A stretch of 64,000 nucleotides of DNA. Origin: Acanthopleura granulata (Eukaryota; Mollusca; Polyplacophora; Chitonida; Chitonidae). The translations under genes were made by a program, and so were the position numbers. Positions 52,001 through 61,941 of this stretch are shown here, piece by piece. The notes under the pieces are model-generated. The model did not search any database, was not told the origin of the DNA, and saw only the letters and a program-made list of their open reading frames with translations. The stretch covers positions 20,848,120-20,912,119 of the forward strand of contig JABBOT010000002.1 of the NCBI GenBank assembly GCA_016165875.1, in the 5' to 3' direction. Position 1 is the first letter of the stretch, and each line of letters opens with the position of its first letter.

Positions 52001-55000
52001 AATATAAGTGTTAAACTTAGTTGATCTCTTCGTTGCAAAGTGTGTTCGGATAGGATTAAGATATTTAGAGCCATATTTTTGGTCATTATATTCTCTTATT
52101 TATCTCTGATAACTTTAATACTGTTTTCCTGTGTAATTGATCTGTGGTAACTATAATACCTGTTGTTGTTTTCTCATCTGTCTTACGGTTCTGTGTGAAT
52201 TGTAGGTTACATGCAGTGCATGTAAACTTGAATAGGGGGAAACTTGAATATATACCATTAAAGAAGAGTGATTTACATGTATCTTTGCACTGTATAAAGT
52301 TGGTGTGGTACATGCATACTTGTGTTAACACCGTTATGCGTGTAAAGTGTGCATGTTTGTTTATCGCAGGACTTGTTTGTGGATCGCCTTGTTGAACACG
52401 TAGACAAACTGAAAGAGGAGGTAGCTATGTATGAAGCCCAGCTCATAGCTCAAAAAGAGGAAACCAGGATTGCCAAAGAAGTGCTGATGGAGGCTCACTT
52501 TGAAATTGAGGTTGGCTTTTGGTTTATTACCTTTTATTAATATATGTTTTCCCTCTTTGTAGTAACACTGTTATTCTGTGAAATCTTTGGCTCACCATTA
52601 TGAAGTTACAGATCGTGCTGTGAGGATATGGCAAATGTCAGTATTTGTGCCTGAGCCTGGGTGTGTTTTATGTGAAAAATGTTAAGGTGTACGGTTTCAC
52701 CTCATCAGCGAACGACACCTCTTGTAGGGCAAGTTGCTCACTCTTAACGTTCATCTGAGACCACTTATCTTCCACCTATGTGTCTTACAGGTCTGTACAG
52801 CACATGTGTAGGAAAGTATGACAGTAACTTTCCAGAGGTGGGTGGCGCAGCCTGAGTGCACTGGTTTCCTGTGTCAGTAAAATGACTGCCATTGTATAAG
52901 TGAAAAATTCTTGAGTATGGCGATGAACCACCATCAGTCAGTCATTGTGTCTAGTGTTGTTAATTTGTCCACAGGCTATAGGTTTAGAGAAGAAGCAGCT
53001 GTTTCAGCAGTGGAATAGCAGTCTGATTGGGATGAGAAGACGAGATGAGGCCCATGCTGCCATGCAGGAAGCGCTCAGGTATGTACCTGGCATCATTTCG
53101 TAAACTGCTGATGAATTGGGATCCTACTAGTTTACCCAGTTTATGTTTAAAAACCCTTTCAAGAATGGAGATAGCTGCTTAAAACTTGTAACTCTCTGTA
53201 TTCTTCAGTTATTATTCAGTCTTCTTGCATTGGGGACCATGGAACATTGGTAAACAATTCATCTCCAGCAAGAGAAACTTTTTATCAGAACTTTATAAAC
53301 AGTGCATCCTACATGTGTACAATTTATGATTGCAGTCAACAGCAGCAGAAGATTTTGTCTCTGGAGACAGAAATTGAGGCCTACAAGAAGACCATCTCCA
53401 AAGAGCAAGAACAGAATGAAAAGCTGACACTGATTTTGAACAAGACAGAGACAGACATTGCCACCATTAAGAAGATGTTCAACCAGTGTCAGGCCAAACA
53501 TGATGCTCTGAAGGCAGAGTATGCAACGTATACTCGCATGTTACACGAGACAGAGCAGGCTCTCAACAGGGCCTCAATGGTACGTCCGTCCGTCAAGAAG
53601 ACACAGTGTATATACATACTACAAGGGTTTGTCTGTCATACGACGTCAGATTGCAAAGTGCAATGTAAACCCTACACAAACATACATGCTTCTCATTCCT
53701 GGCATATTATTTTAACTGAAGTTCTAACTCTATTCTTTACAGATTTATTTATTACCTTTGCATTCATGTGCTTGTCTCTTAATTTGCTTTAGGACAAGAC
53801 GCTGAAGGAGAGTGAGTTGTCTGAGTTGAGGAAGCTGATAGAGCGTGAGTTCCGGGATAAGATGGAGCTGGAGGACATGATAATGGAGAAGATGAGAACA
53901 CAGCTGACCATGGACAAGGCTTCTCAGTACACAGACAAACTGATCAGGAAGACACGTGAGAGATCAAGGACTCTGGTAAGTGTGACAACATCACACAACA
54001 ATCACTAGTTTGTCTGAGAATGGGGCATGGGATATAACACGTGAGAGATCAAGGACAACTGGTAAGTTGGATGTAATAGGATAACAAGCACTACTGTGCC
54101 AGGCAATGGGTTGTTTGTATCATTAGAGTTAGGGGGATTCATAGGCCGAGATGGTAAGCGTGATAGTGCAGCACGATGACCCAGAAGCCTCTTACCAATG
54201 CAGTCACTGTGAGTTCAAGACTGGCTCATGCTGGTTTCATCTCCTGCAGATGGCTATGAGTTTTCCCCCTGGCCCTGTTTGGTTCCTCCCACCATAATGT
54301 TGGCTGCCATGAAATAGTAGTGAAATATTTTTGAGTTACAGGTTGATGAAATGTTTGATAGACCAGTAAGAGAGCCCAGTTATGAATACACCAAACAATC
54401 CACATTGTGATACAATATTATTTCACCATGTCTGGTAGTGCGATTGTTTTTGTTAGCTTCAGTATGAGTGTGTTGAGCATATATTGCCTGAACAAAAAGA
54501 TGTTTGATTGTTAGTTGATAACTTAGCCTCTGGGGAACCATACGACAGTTGTGTATTATTCTTCACTGTGTTCATTATTCCATGCCAACCTGAAAGTGTC
54601 TCTGTTTTCCGTACAGGAACAACAAATGGCTGAGGTGGAGAATAACTTGTCACAGGACATACTAGAGATCTCTAATGTTTGTACACGGATAGAACAGCTA
54701 GAGAAAGTCATGGCAGGCCTCGATGAAGCCATACGCCAGAAAAATGAGATCATCAACAGGAGCGACATGGAAATAGTCAGGAGAAATGCCATCATTGAGA
54801 GGAAACAAAACCTGATCGATCAGTACAACAAGAGACTGGAGCATCTCATCAGCAGTGCTGGGGTATGTGGGGCGATGGGGTTCATGATTCTAGTCTTACA
54901 AAATTAAAATTTACCACTTGAATGAAACTTGTCTTCCATTCTTTTGCCGTATTTAGATTTTTTAATCTCAGCATATTTATTCTTTTTAATGTAAAAGTCA

Positions 55001-58000
55001 TTGTTAAATATAAATGAAGTTGTCACCTCAGTATTTGGAGCACGTACCCAGCCAGACCAGAATTACTTCCCCTTGTCTTCATTACATGCACTTTAACTGC
55101 ATACTGCATATGGGTAAAGAATGAGTAAGTAGCACATTTTTTAATACTTTTCAATCCTGTTAAATGGGACTAGGGTGAAACAGAACGTCACGCAATTGTT
55201 ATGTCCAAAATTGATTGTAGTGGAATGTCTACAAGGATACAATGTATGATTTTCTGCCGTAATGTCGCGCTGTCTTTAATGTGATGTTGCTGTGACGTGC
55301 TGGGAAAAGAACATTTGATGTCAGCAAAATGGCATCAAGGATCTGCTTCATTTGGCAGGTCCCCATTGACTCGGGTCAGTTTGTGCTGTGTTTCAGGGGG
55401 TGGAGTTAGGTCCTTTGGAGATCACCATCAACTCCTTGATGAAGTCTATCGATGCCAAGCGGCAGGAGCTGGCTGATCTGCAGCAGCTGTGGCTCAGGCA
55501 GCAAAGTGAGCTGGTCAGGTTAACCAAGGAGAGAGAGGAACAACAAAAGGATGTGGAGACACACAAGAAACAGCTAACCATTCTCTCCCAGAGGAAAATC
55601 AGGATTGAAAGTAAGTCCCAAGTCTATCACATGGGCTCCTCTGGGGCCTTAAAAAATAAGCGCTTAATTGTAGCTGCTGCAACTTCTAACTAAAAGTCAT
55701 ACTTAGGGCTACTGTTAAGTGAATGACCCATGTTAAAAGGTACTGTGTGAAAATGTAAACTGACCAGCAAACAGACATACAGAGCTGCTTGCCAAAGCTA
55801 ATAAACAGAAACGAACTGAACAGAAATTCTTTAATTTAATACATGTATGTGTTTTTAAGACCACTCAGTGGTCATGCATTCAGAGCAAAGTTGCCACCAT
55901 GGTCTATGTCCTATTTAGAGCAAGTGGTATTGTCTTGAGTATGTAGTTAAGTTTTGAATGCTGCAACTAGAATTTTCTTGTTTTAAATACATGTATTATC
56001 ATCTGGCATGTCTCAGAAGAGATTTAGATGTGATGAACTTCTAAACACTGATTGATTATCCATAATTACTTAACATGAGCCAATCCTGCACCCAGCCTGG
56101 ATTGGCCACATAAAGGTTTGATATTTCATAGTATCATAATTTCACTATGTTTTCTATTACAGATGAGATTGAAAGTCAGAATCGTGAAGTTTATGACATT
56201 GAGCGCAACGTGAGAAACATGCAGAATGATGTGGTGAAGCTGAACACACTGCTGCACAAAGAAACTGGCACCCAGAGCAACCTTCAGCAGGAAACCATTC
56301 TAATGGAGGGAGACTTCATTGCTTCACTGAAGGTCAGTCTTATATACCTGTGTGATTACTTCTGGTGACGTCACAAGAAAGAAAGAAATTTATTGCGCCC
56401 AACAAGCAATTAATAGATGTCTAAAAACACTTACCCTTGTTTAAATCCTTGCAATTATTTTTGGATGGATTGATAGGTTTCCATCAAAAGGGTGCATTTC
56501 GTTATCAAAGATTTAAAGCCTTTGTAGCGTACCTTATAAACTGGCAATGCAGAAAGAGAGGAGAACCTGAATTATCATTCCAGAAATTGACATGATCTAA
56601 GTAGTTTCTGGCTGACACTGAAAAAACAGTAGATAACATCCCAGTATTAAAGTAGGTGATAAACTGTAACTTTTCTCATGTCATTTAAGAGTTTGTTGTA
56701 AATAAATGAACCCAAAGGTTGCTGGTTTCCCCTATCTCCTTTTGTGTAAATGAAAACTTCTTTGGTATTGCGGTAAACAATCAATCAAATAAATACAGTA
56801 AACCTTTGTGTTATTTCACAGGAAGCAGAAAAGGAATCCATTGGCATGCAGGCCAAGCTTGAAGAGCTTAAAGAGGAGAAAGAGAGGCTCTTAAACAGTT
56901 TGGTGGAAGCCGAGTAAGTTTTTTTATTTTTTATTTTACAGTTATATCTACAGTAACGACATAGGAAACCTAACACTTATGTGTTACCTGTAGTTTTAGT
57001 GCTTGTCATTGTTCAAGATACACCTGGTAAGAAATGTAGATTGAAGAGCTGTTGGTTTGCCAAGAACACATTTATTACTGTTATTGAGCTCATGTAGATT
57101 AGTACATGTATGTAAAGGTAAGATACCTGCTCCATCTTGTTTATCGAAAGGTGACATTTTTGCTGGTATTTCAAGAAGATGAGTTGAAGGTTTGATAAGC
57201 CTCGATTAAGCCTGTTGTTCAGTTCAGATTTACTCAGACTGAACACAAAATGGCAGTTATACAGTTGGCTTTTTGTGGGTTGGTTTTTTGGGGGGGACAT
57301 GGGCCACTTACAGGGGGGTGTCTAAGTTGCTAGTCTGTCGTACTTTACAGATATACATGTACTGTCCATGATATAATGTGTAAGTATCCACTAAATTGTC
57401 AAGAAAATAAGGCATTAAGCTGGAAAAATAAGATTCAAACTATCAGTTATAGTGTCTCATTATAAACAAAACATAAAGGACCCACAAGATGATAATAATA
57501 AGATACACCCAAAGATGTCAGCATAAGAATAAATAAAGCAAAACATAATGAATCTGTCACATGATGATAATTGCAGGCGTCAGATAATGTTGTGGGAGAA
57601 GAAGACGCAGTTAGCCCGGGAGACGAGAGCGGCTGTGGACTCTGACATTGGTCAGGGGGAGATACGGGCCATGAAGTCGGAAATTCACCGCATGCAGGTC
57701 CGCTATACACAGCTGATGAAACAACAGGAGAAGATGATCCAGGAGATGGAGAAGGCTGTCTCCAGGTACCCACCAACTGAACTATTAACATTGTTTCATC
57801 CTGAAATGAGCCCTAAGATTACCAGCCAAAAGTTTCTTCTGATTAAAGTCTTGATTTGAAACTTAAAATACTATAAGTTATTCGTAAAAATCCACAGAAT
57901 GAAGTTTGGTGCAAATGCTATCTCCTTGGGGACCACTTTCACAAAACTTTAATTTGTAATTCAGATTTCAGGAGTTTGGGGTAGGGGTGGAAATTAAATT

Positions 58001-59606
58001 GTCCAGGCTGTAGCACCACAAGGTTATTGACTTATTAGAAACGATGAAAAAAATTGATGTACAAAGTTGATGCTGAAAGTGTGCCTTGGTCCTTGCTTTT
58101 GTCCCATATAATTTTTGTATGGCACAGTTTTGTTTTGGGATCAGACCTCCTCTTGTAAAGTCTGATAAAATAATATGCTATTTTTATGACTTGTTGTTTT
58201 TAGGAGAGACACCATTGTCACCCGGGGTGATGCGCAATCCAAGCTAAACAAGAAAGTCTTGACCAAAGGCACATTTGAAAGACAACAGTTAGAGATGCGG
58301 AAGAAAATCAAGCAAACAATACAGGTATGTAGGAGCGTTTTGATTTTCTCAGTTACATTCATTGCACGTCTTTTGACTGAGAGTAAATTCTACACATTAA
58401 AAAGGTTTTGATTGAATGCAGTTTTTTTGTAAAAGGAGTTATTTTGTAACATCTCAGTTGTGATTATCTGTTTGTTCTGTTTACGAATGCATGTCTCATT
58501 TAATGGTCACGAGTTAAGTCTGATTGTGTGAAAACTTGCTTGGCTTGATGGTTAAGTTGTTCATAAGCAGCTTTCTTAATTTTAGCAGTGTTCATGCGGA
58601 ATTTAAAAAGCTTACAACAACGTACAACTGCCCAAAAAAACCCTTAGCGAAAAATTTAAATTCAAGGGGTCGAGTGAGGTCCATAAATATATGTCACGAC
58701 ACTTAGGAGCTGTTATAAAATGTGTCGGCCCATGTGTGTCAGTCACTTGGCATTGTACCATCAAGTCCTGGCTGTGCCTGTGACTGTACCTCTTCCTATG
58801 TAACAGGATGCCAACTCTTGTGATAACGAGATACGGGACCTGCGAGACAATCAGCAGGAAATCAGCCATGTCCTGGAGGAGAAGCAGAGGAACGTCCAGC
58901 AGTTACAGAGCTCTGCTGATACCTGTGACGGAGACATTGAGAGACTGATGGAGCAGAAACAAAGGGTGAGCTTCCCACAACATTGCATGAAACAATAAAG
59001 TACTGATGTACAAATTTAAACTGTGGTGTCTGGATTCATTGATCAAGTATGAGATTTTCCCTTGCTGTATAGGAATTCCTTTTTTAACCCAGATATTGTC
59101 AAAAAAATGTTCTCGATTTGGATTTGAACAGCTGAAAATTATAAAATTATCAGATTAATGAAGAAATGTCCTCTGTTCCATCACAGTGTACATTTCATCA
59201 CAAGAACGGGCCCTTCATGATATCAGTGCTCAGTACCAGCATGAAACTTATTCAGGTTTAATATGGAAATAATAAATATTTGAATGAATCTTGTCCATTA
59301 ACAGAAGAAAACAAAAAATGCATCAGTCTTTTAATTTTGGTACATTTTCAGAATTTGTCCGAGCTGTTGTCCAAGCAACAGAAGACTAAGTACTTTCAGC
59401 AGGCAAAGGATGGGAAGTATGTAATGTTGTGTAAGACCCCTGAGAGCTTGGAGACAGAGGCCCACAAGCAGACAGAGAGGATGCATGCCCTGAATACCAT
59501 CGTGGACAGGCTCAACCAGGAGTTCCCATATGCCCAGCCATCCCTCCGTAAAGTCACTCTGGCCCTCACATCCCGTCTGGCCTCCCATGACGAGCAGACA
59601 GTATAA
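45610..59606 (+). CDS. CCDC40: Coiled-coil domain-containing protein 40, axonemal 96-nm ruler subunit
   Basis: Twenty-two exons: 45610-45629, 46486-46585, 47135-47213, 47769-48245, 48626-48676, 49571-49621, 49967-50193, 50931-51014, 51275-51494, 51838-51995, 52370-52510, 52975-53078, 53336-53579, 53793-53975, 54617-54862, 55397-55610, 56163-56332, 56822-56913, 57577-57765, 58204-58324, 58807-58965, 59352-59606. They sum to 1194 aa (human 1142) with every phase consistent. With CCDC39 it forms the ruler that sets inner dynein arm and nexin-dynein regulatory complex positions on ciliary doublets. Residues 1-335 are low complexity: a Ser/Arg/Pro-rich part, then an acidic Asp/Glu/Gly part. The rest is nearly continuous coiled coil. 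Family blocks include [36 protein letters not shown] and [20 protein letters not shown]. Exons five and six are a tandem duplicate, and exon eleven uses an unusual GTTGGC donor. Confidence 0.96.
45849..46047 (-). CDS. Coding-like block antisense within CCDC40 intron 1, unrecognised
   Basis: After a long T tract and an acceptor-like TTTTAAG on the - strand, an open frame of 65 codons runs to TAA. Its content looks protein-like, for example [20 protein letters not shown] and [20 protein letters not shown], with a basic C-terminus. It could be the last exon of a small gene nested in the intron. A possible upstream 35-nt exon at 46274-46308 fits phase but is weak. It may also be a relic or chance. 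Confidence 0.3.
46062..46092. repeat. Poly(A) tract on + strand (31 nt)
   Basis: An uninterrupted A run in CCDC40 intron 1. It is a T run on the - strand, immediately upstream of the antisense coding-like block, where it would serve as a polypyrimidine tract. No clear SINE precedes it. Confidence 0.9.
47346..47480 (-). mobile_element. SINE copy, - strand orientation
   Basis: Reverse-complemented it reads ..CTGCCTGGTTCTCTCCCACC, TTTATGCTGGCTGCCATTCT, ATAAGTGAAATACTTTTGAG, GATCAAATAAATAAATAAAT, the family order. The tRNA-like head is missing or eroded. It is antisense in the CCDC40 intron before exon four. Confidence 0.75.
48594..49621 (+). repeat. Tandem duplication carrying CCDC40 exons 5 and 6
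   Basis: The stretch 48594-48676 recurs at 49539-49621, offset 945 bp. The copies are identical over the last 32 intron bases and the acceptor. They differ at only 4 of 51 exon positions and share the donor GGTAAGT. Each copy is one phase 1-1 exon, so both are read without a frameshift. Intron sequence between the copies has otherwise diverged. Confidence 0.9.
52850..52935 (+). mobile_element. Degenerate SINE fragment
   Basis: CTGGTTTCCTGTGTCAGTAA, then GCCATTGTATAAGTGAAAAA and TTCTTGAGTATGGCGATGAA resemble the SINE core. The head is lost. It ends about 40 bp before CCDC40 exon 12. Confidence 0.55.
53952..54067 (+). repeat. Duplicated exon end and splice donor of CCDC40 exon 14
   Basis: ACACGTGAGAGATCAAGGAC followed by CTGGTAAGT ends exon 14 (53952-53981). 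It is repeated at 54037-54067 with a two-base insertion before the donor, offset about 85 bp. An in-frame stop at 54006-54008 lies between the copies, so use of the second donor would truncate the protein. Confidence 0.85.
54127..54345 (+). mobile_element. Near full-length SINE
   Basis: It aligns along its length with the copy at 23206-23434: an A-box-like TAGGCCGAGATGGTAAGC, then GCACGATGACCCAGAAGCCT, the B box GTGAGTTCAAGACTGGC, CCTCCCACCATAATGTTGGC and AGTGAAATATTTTTGAG. The A-rich tail is lost. It is in sense orientation inside the intron between CCDC40 exons 14 and 15. Confidence 0.85.
56700..56803 (+). mobile_element. Degenerate SINE tail
   Basis: GGTTGCTGGTTTCCCC, a GTGTAAATGAAAACTTCTTTGG core remnant and AACAATCAATCAAATAAATA follow the family order but are heavily mutated. 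It ends 20 bp before CCDC40 exon 18 and supplies sequence close to that acceptor. Confidence 0.5.
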
Positions 59607-59867
59607 GATAGACCAACAAGACGAGTTCTTTTTAATCACTGTCAAGCATCTCGCAACATGTAGTTTAAATACTGTACATATCGGGGTTTGTGTACCTATG
59701 TATCGTTCTTAGTCCGTCCAGCCATTCCGCATGCACATCCTGTGACGTGTTTCCCTATGGCGTGGGGTATTACCATTGGGACACATCACTGATTGTTTGT
59801 AATTGACAGAAATACATATTTATTTAATACACTGTACAGCTTGCCTGTAAGATTATAACTGATGAAA

Positions 59868-59873
59868 AATAAA
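59868..59873 (+). terminator. Polyadenylation signal AATAAA of CCDC40
   Basis: First canonical hexamer after the CCDC40 stop, 262 bp downstream and in an A-rich context. Confidence 0.6.
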
Positions 59874-60881
59874 ATATCTGAATCTTATTGTGGCTTCACA
59901 CAAATTTGTATACTTTTTCCATGTCAAACAGTCACTACAGTGTGTAGTTCTGTTACAGATATAATGCAAATGTCCAGGACTATGTCAAGTAATTCTTCGT
60001 TTAACACTTGTGATTTTCTCTCAGATTCTAAGTAATTGATTATTAAATTAAGGATGGTAGGACATAATCAAATCCTGCTGAGTGCTGTTCAACCTGATAG
60101 TGTAAGTTGTAATCAGATTGACAAAGCCGTTTCAAGTGGTAGCGTTTATAGTCCATTGAGAAAAAGTTTTTTCAAAGATTGAGGAAGGATCAAATTCTTG
60201 TTCTTACTGTGCAGAGGTGGAACTGTGGAAATAGTGATACAATTGCAATTGTGCAGCTGCAAAACAAATCCACACTTGACACATGCTGAAGTACTTCCTT
60301 GTTCTAACTTGTTCTTACAGGCAATTGACCGTAGAAAATGCCTGCTCAAAAGGCGTGAATGTACATGGTGAGATTAAGCCTATCACACTTGGTGGCAATC
60401 CTCATATCAGATGGCCTGAACAGATCGCGTTCCGATTTCAGCCCAATTTGCACCGTGTCAGGTTAACTGATCCATAACAATGGGTCCTTTGTCCAATTAC
60501 AAACGTGAAGCATTTCTGTTGAAAGGAATTACTCAAGAAATGTTATGGCTGACGATAGTGAAAAAGATTAGTTGTAGTGGCGGAGTGAGTACAAAGTGCC
60601 CTCCCGTAGGGTAATGAGATAGCAGCACACGACTGAGCGCGGCTGTTACGTCATACGCAAGTCCATGATGCTCATATTGCGACCGCCGGCTGCTAACCTG
60701 GCGAAAAATGTATGTGGGTTTGGTGACGCTGTGCAGATGCTCCGTCCATATGTGCCGCGAGAAAAGGAAATTAAATATTTAAATGTGCACTGCGATCTAC
60801 CTGAATGATCACGTTGGCCTACATTTATATGATGCTATCAATATCATGTATCCATGCAGTTGTGAAACATATAATTAGGCG

Positions 60882-61152
60882 CCTATACGATGAACAGAAT
60901 TACAATTATGCACATATAGTGATAGAATTAGGCATAGGCTGCTAATGGTCAAACATTTGTTGATTATGCCACGATTGGTACATGCTGGATTTTAAATACC
61001 GACCCATGTAGGCCTGCCCGCCTACGATGAACAGTATTAACGTCATACAAAATGCACATACAGTGACAGAATTTGGCATAGGCTACTACGGGTCAAACAT
61101 TTATTGATGCTGCCGCGAATGGCACATGCTGGGTTTTAAATACCGACCTATC
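60882..61152. repeat. Diverged direct duplication, two copies of about 138 bp
   Basis: Copy one (60882 on) and copy two (61020 on) share CGATGAACAG, TGCACATA[TC]AGTGA, GGCATAGGCT, GGTCAAACATTT, GGCATAG, GCACATGCTGG and TTTTAAATACCGACC in order, with about 15-20% differences. No coding frame is evident. Confidence 0.85.
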
Positions 61153-61901
61153 CGCGTGTAATAATATCCAGTGAGGAACCGCCAGTTTTTAATTTAAGGG
61201 AAGAGGTGTTATCTGTGTGGTCGAACATTTACACCTGCCTGTTTGGCGGTAATATACGCGCTCCTTTGTCCCCAGACCCATCTTCATGCCCGTGCTTCAT
61301 TGTGGCCCATAACACCAGGGCGTCCAGTGTTTAAACGACCTAGGCTAAGTAGGTTCGGAATTAAATATTGACCAGGAATAGCGTAGTGCGCGGGACGAAC
61401 AGAAACAGATGTCCTTACGTAATGCCAATAAATCGTTAATCACACACAACTGCCGACGGTCACTTCTACTCAACAGATACGTTTAGCTAATTACAAGAGA
61501 CTGCCTGCTGGCAAAAGTTAAACGAATCTACTGATGCAGACTGAAGATTAGATATGTACCTACTGGCCTTTAAGTTATCCCAGGTCTTTTGTAGATTCAC
61601 TGCATGGAAAATATCAAACATGCAGCGCGGGAGTCGAGATCTTTTTTATAAGTTTAAATTCCTATACCGGCATCTTCATCATTCTAGCTAGTAGACATGG
61701 CCGAATGCAACTGCGCACAGATATGGCAATCGGGGATTGGCCTTTTTGGCCGAAGTTTGGTTTTATTCCGTAGATTCGACGTAAACCACTGCCTTAAGCA
61801 AGTTATTCATGAAATCTCCCAATTAAGTGAGACGTATGTGCATGAGTGATCGTAAACGAAAGCTATACCGTGCTATGGACCACACGAGTGTCACTGACAA
61901 G

Positions 61902-61903
<2 letters not shown>

Positions 61904-61938
<35 letters not shown>
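61904..61938. repeat. (TA)n microsatellite
   Basis: About 17 uninterrupted TA units in the region downstream of CCDC40. Confidence 0.95.

Positions 61939-61941
<3 letters not shown>

Noticed and set aside
60283..60477. 64-codon frame after CCDC40 with an acceptor-like TTACAG
   Set aside because: CCDC40 already ends naturally at 59606 with a polyadenylation signal; the frame has no donor and no recognisable content.
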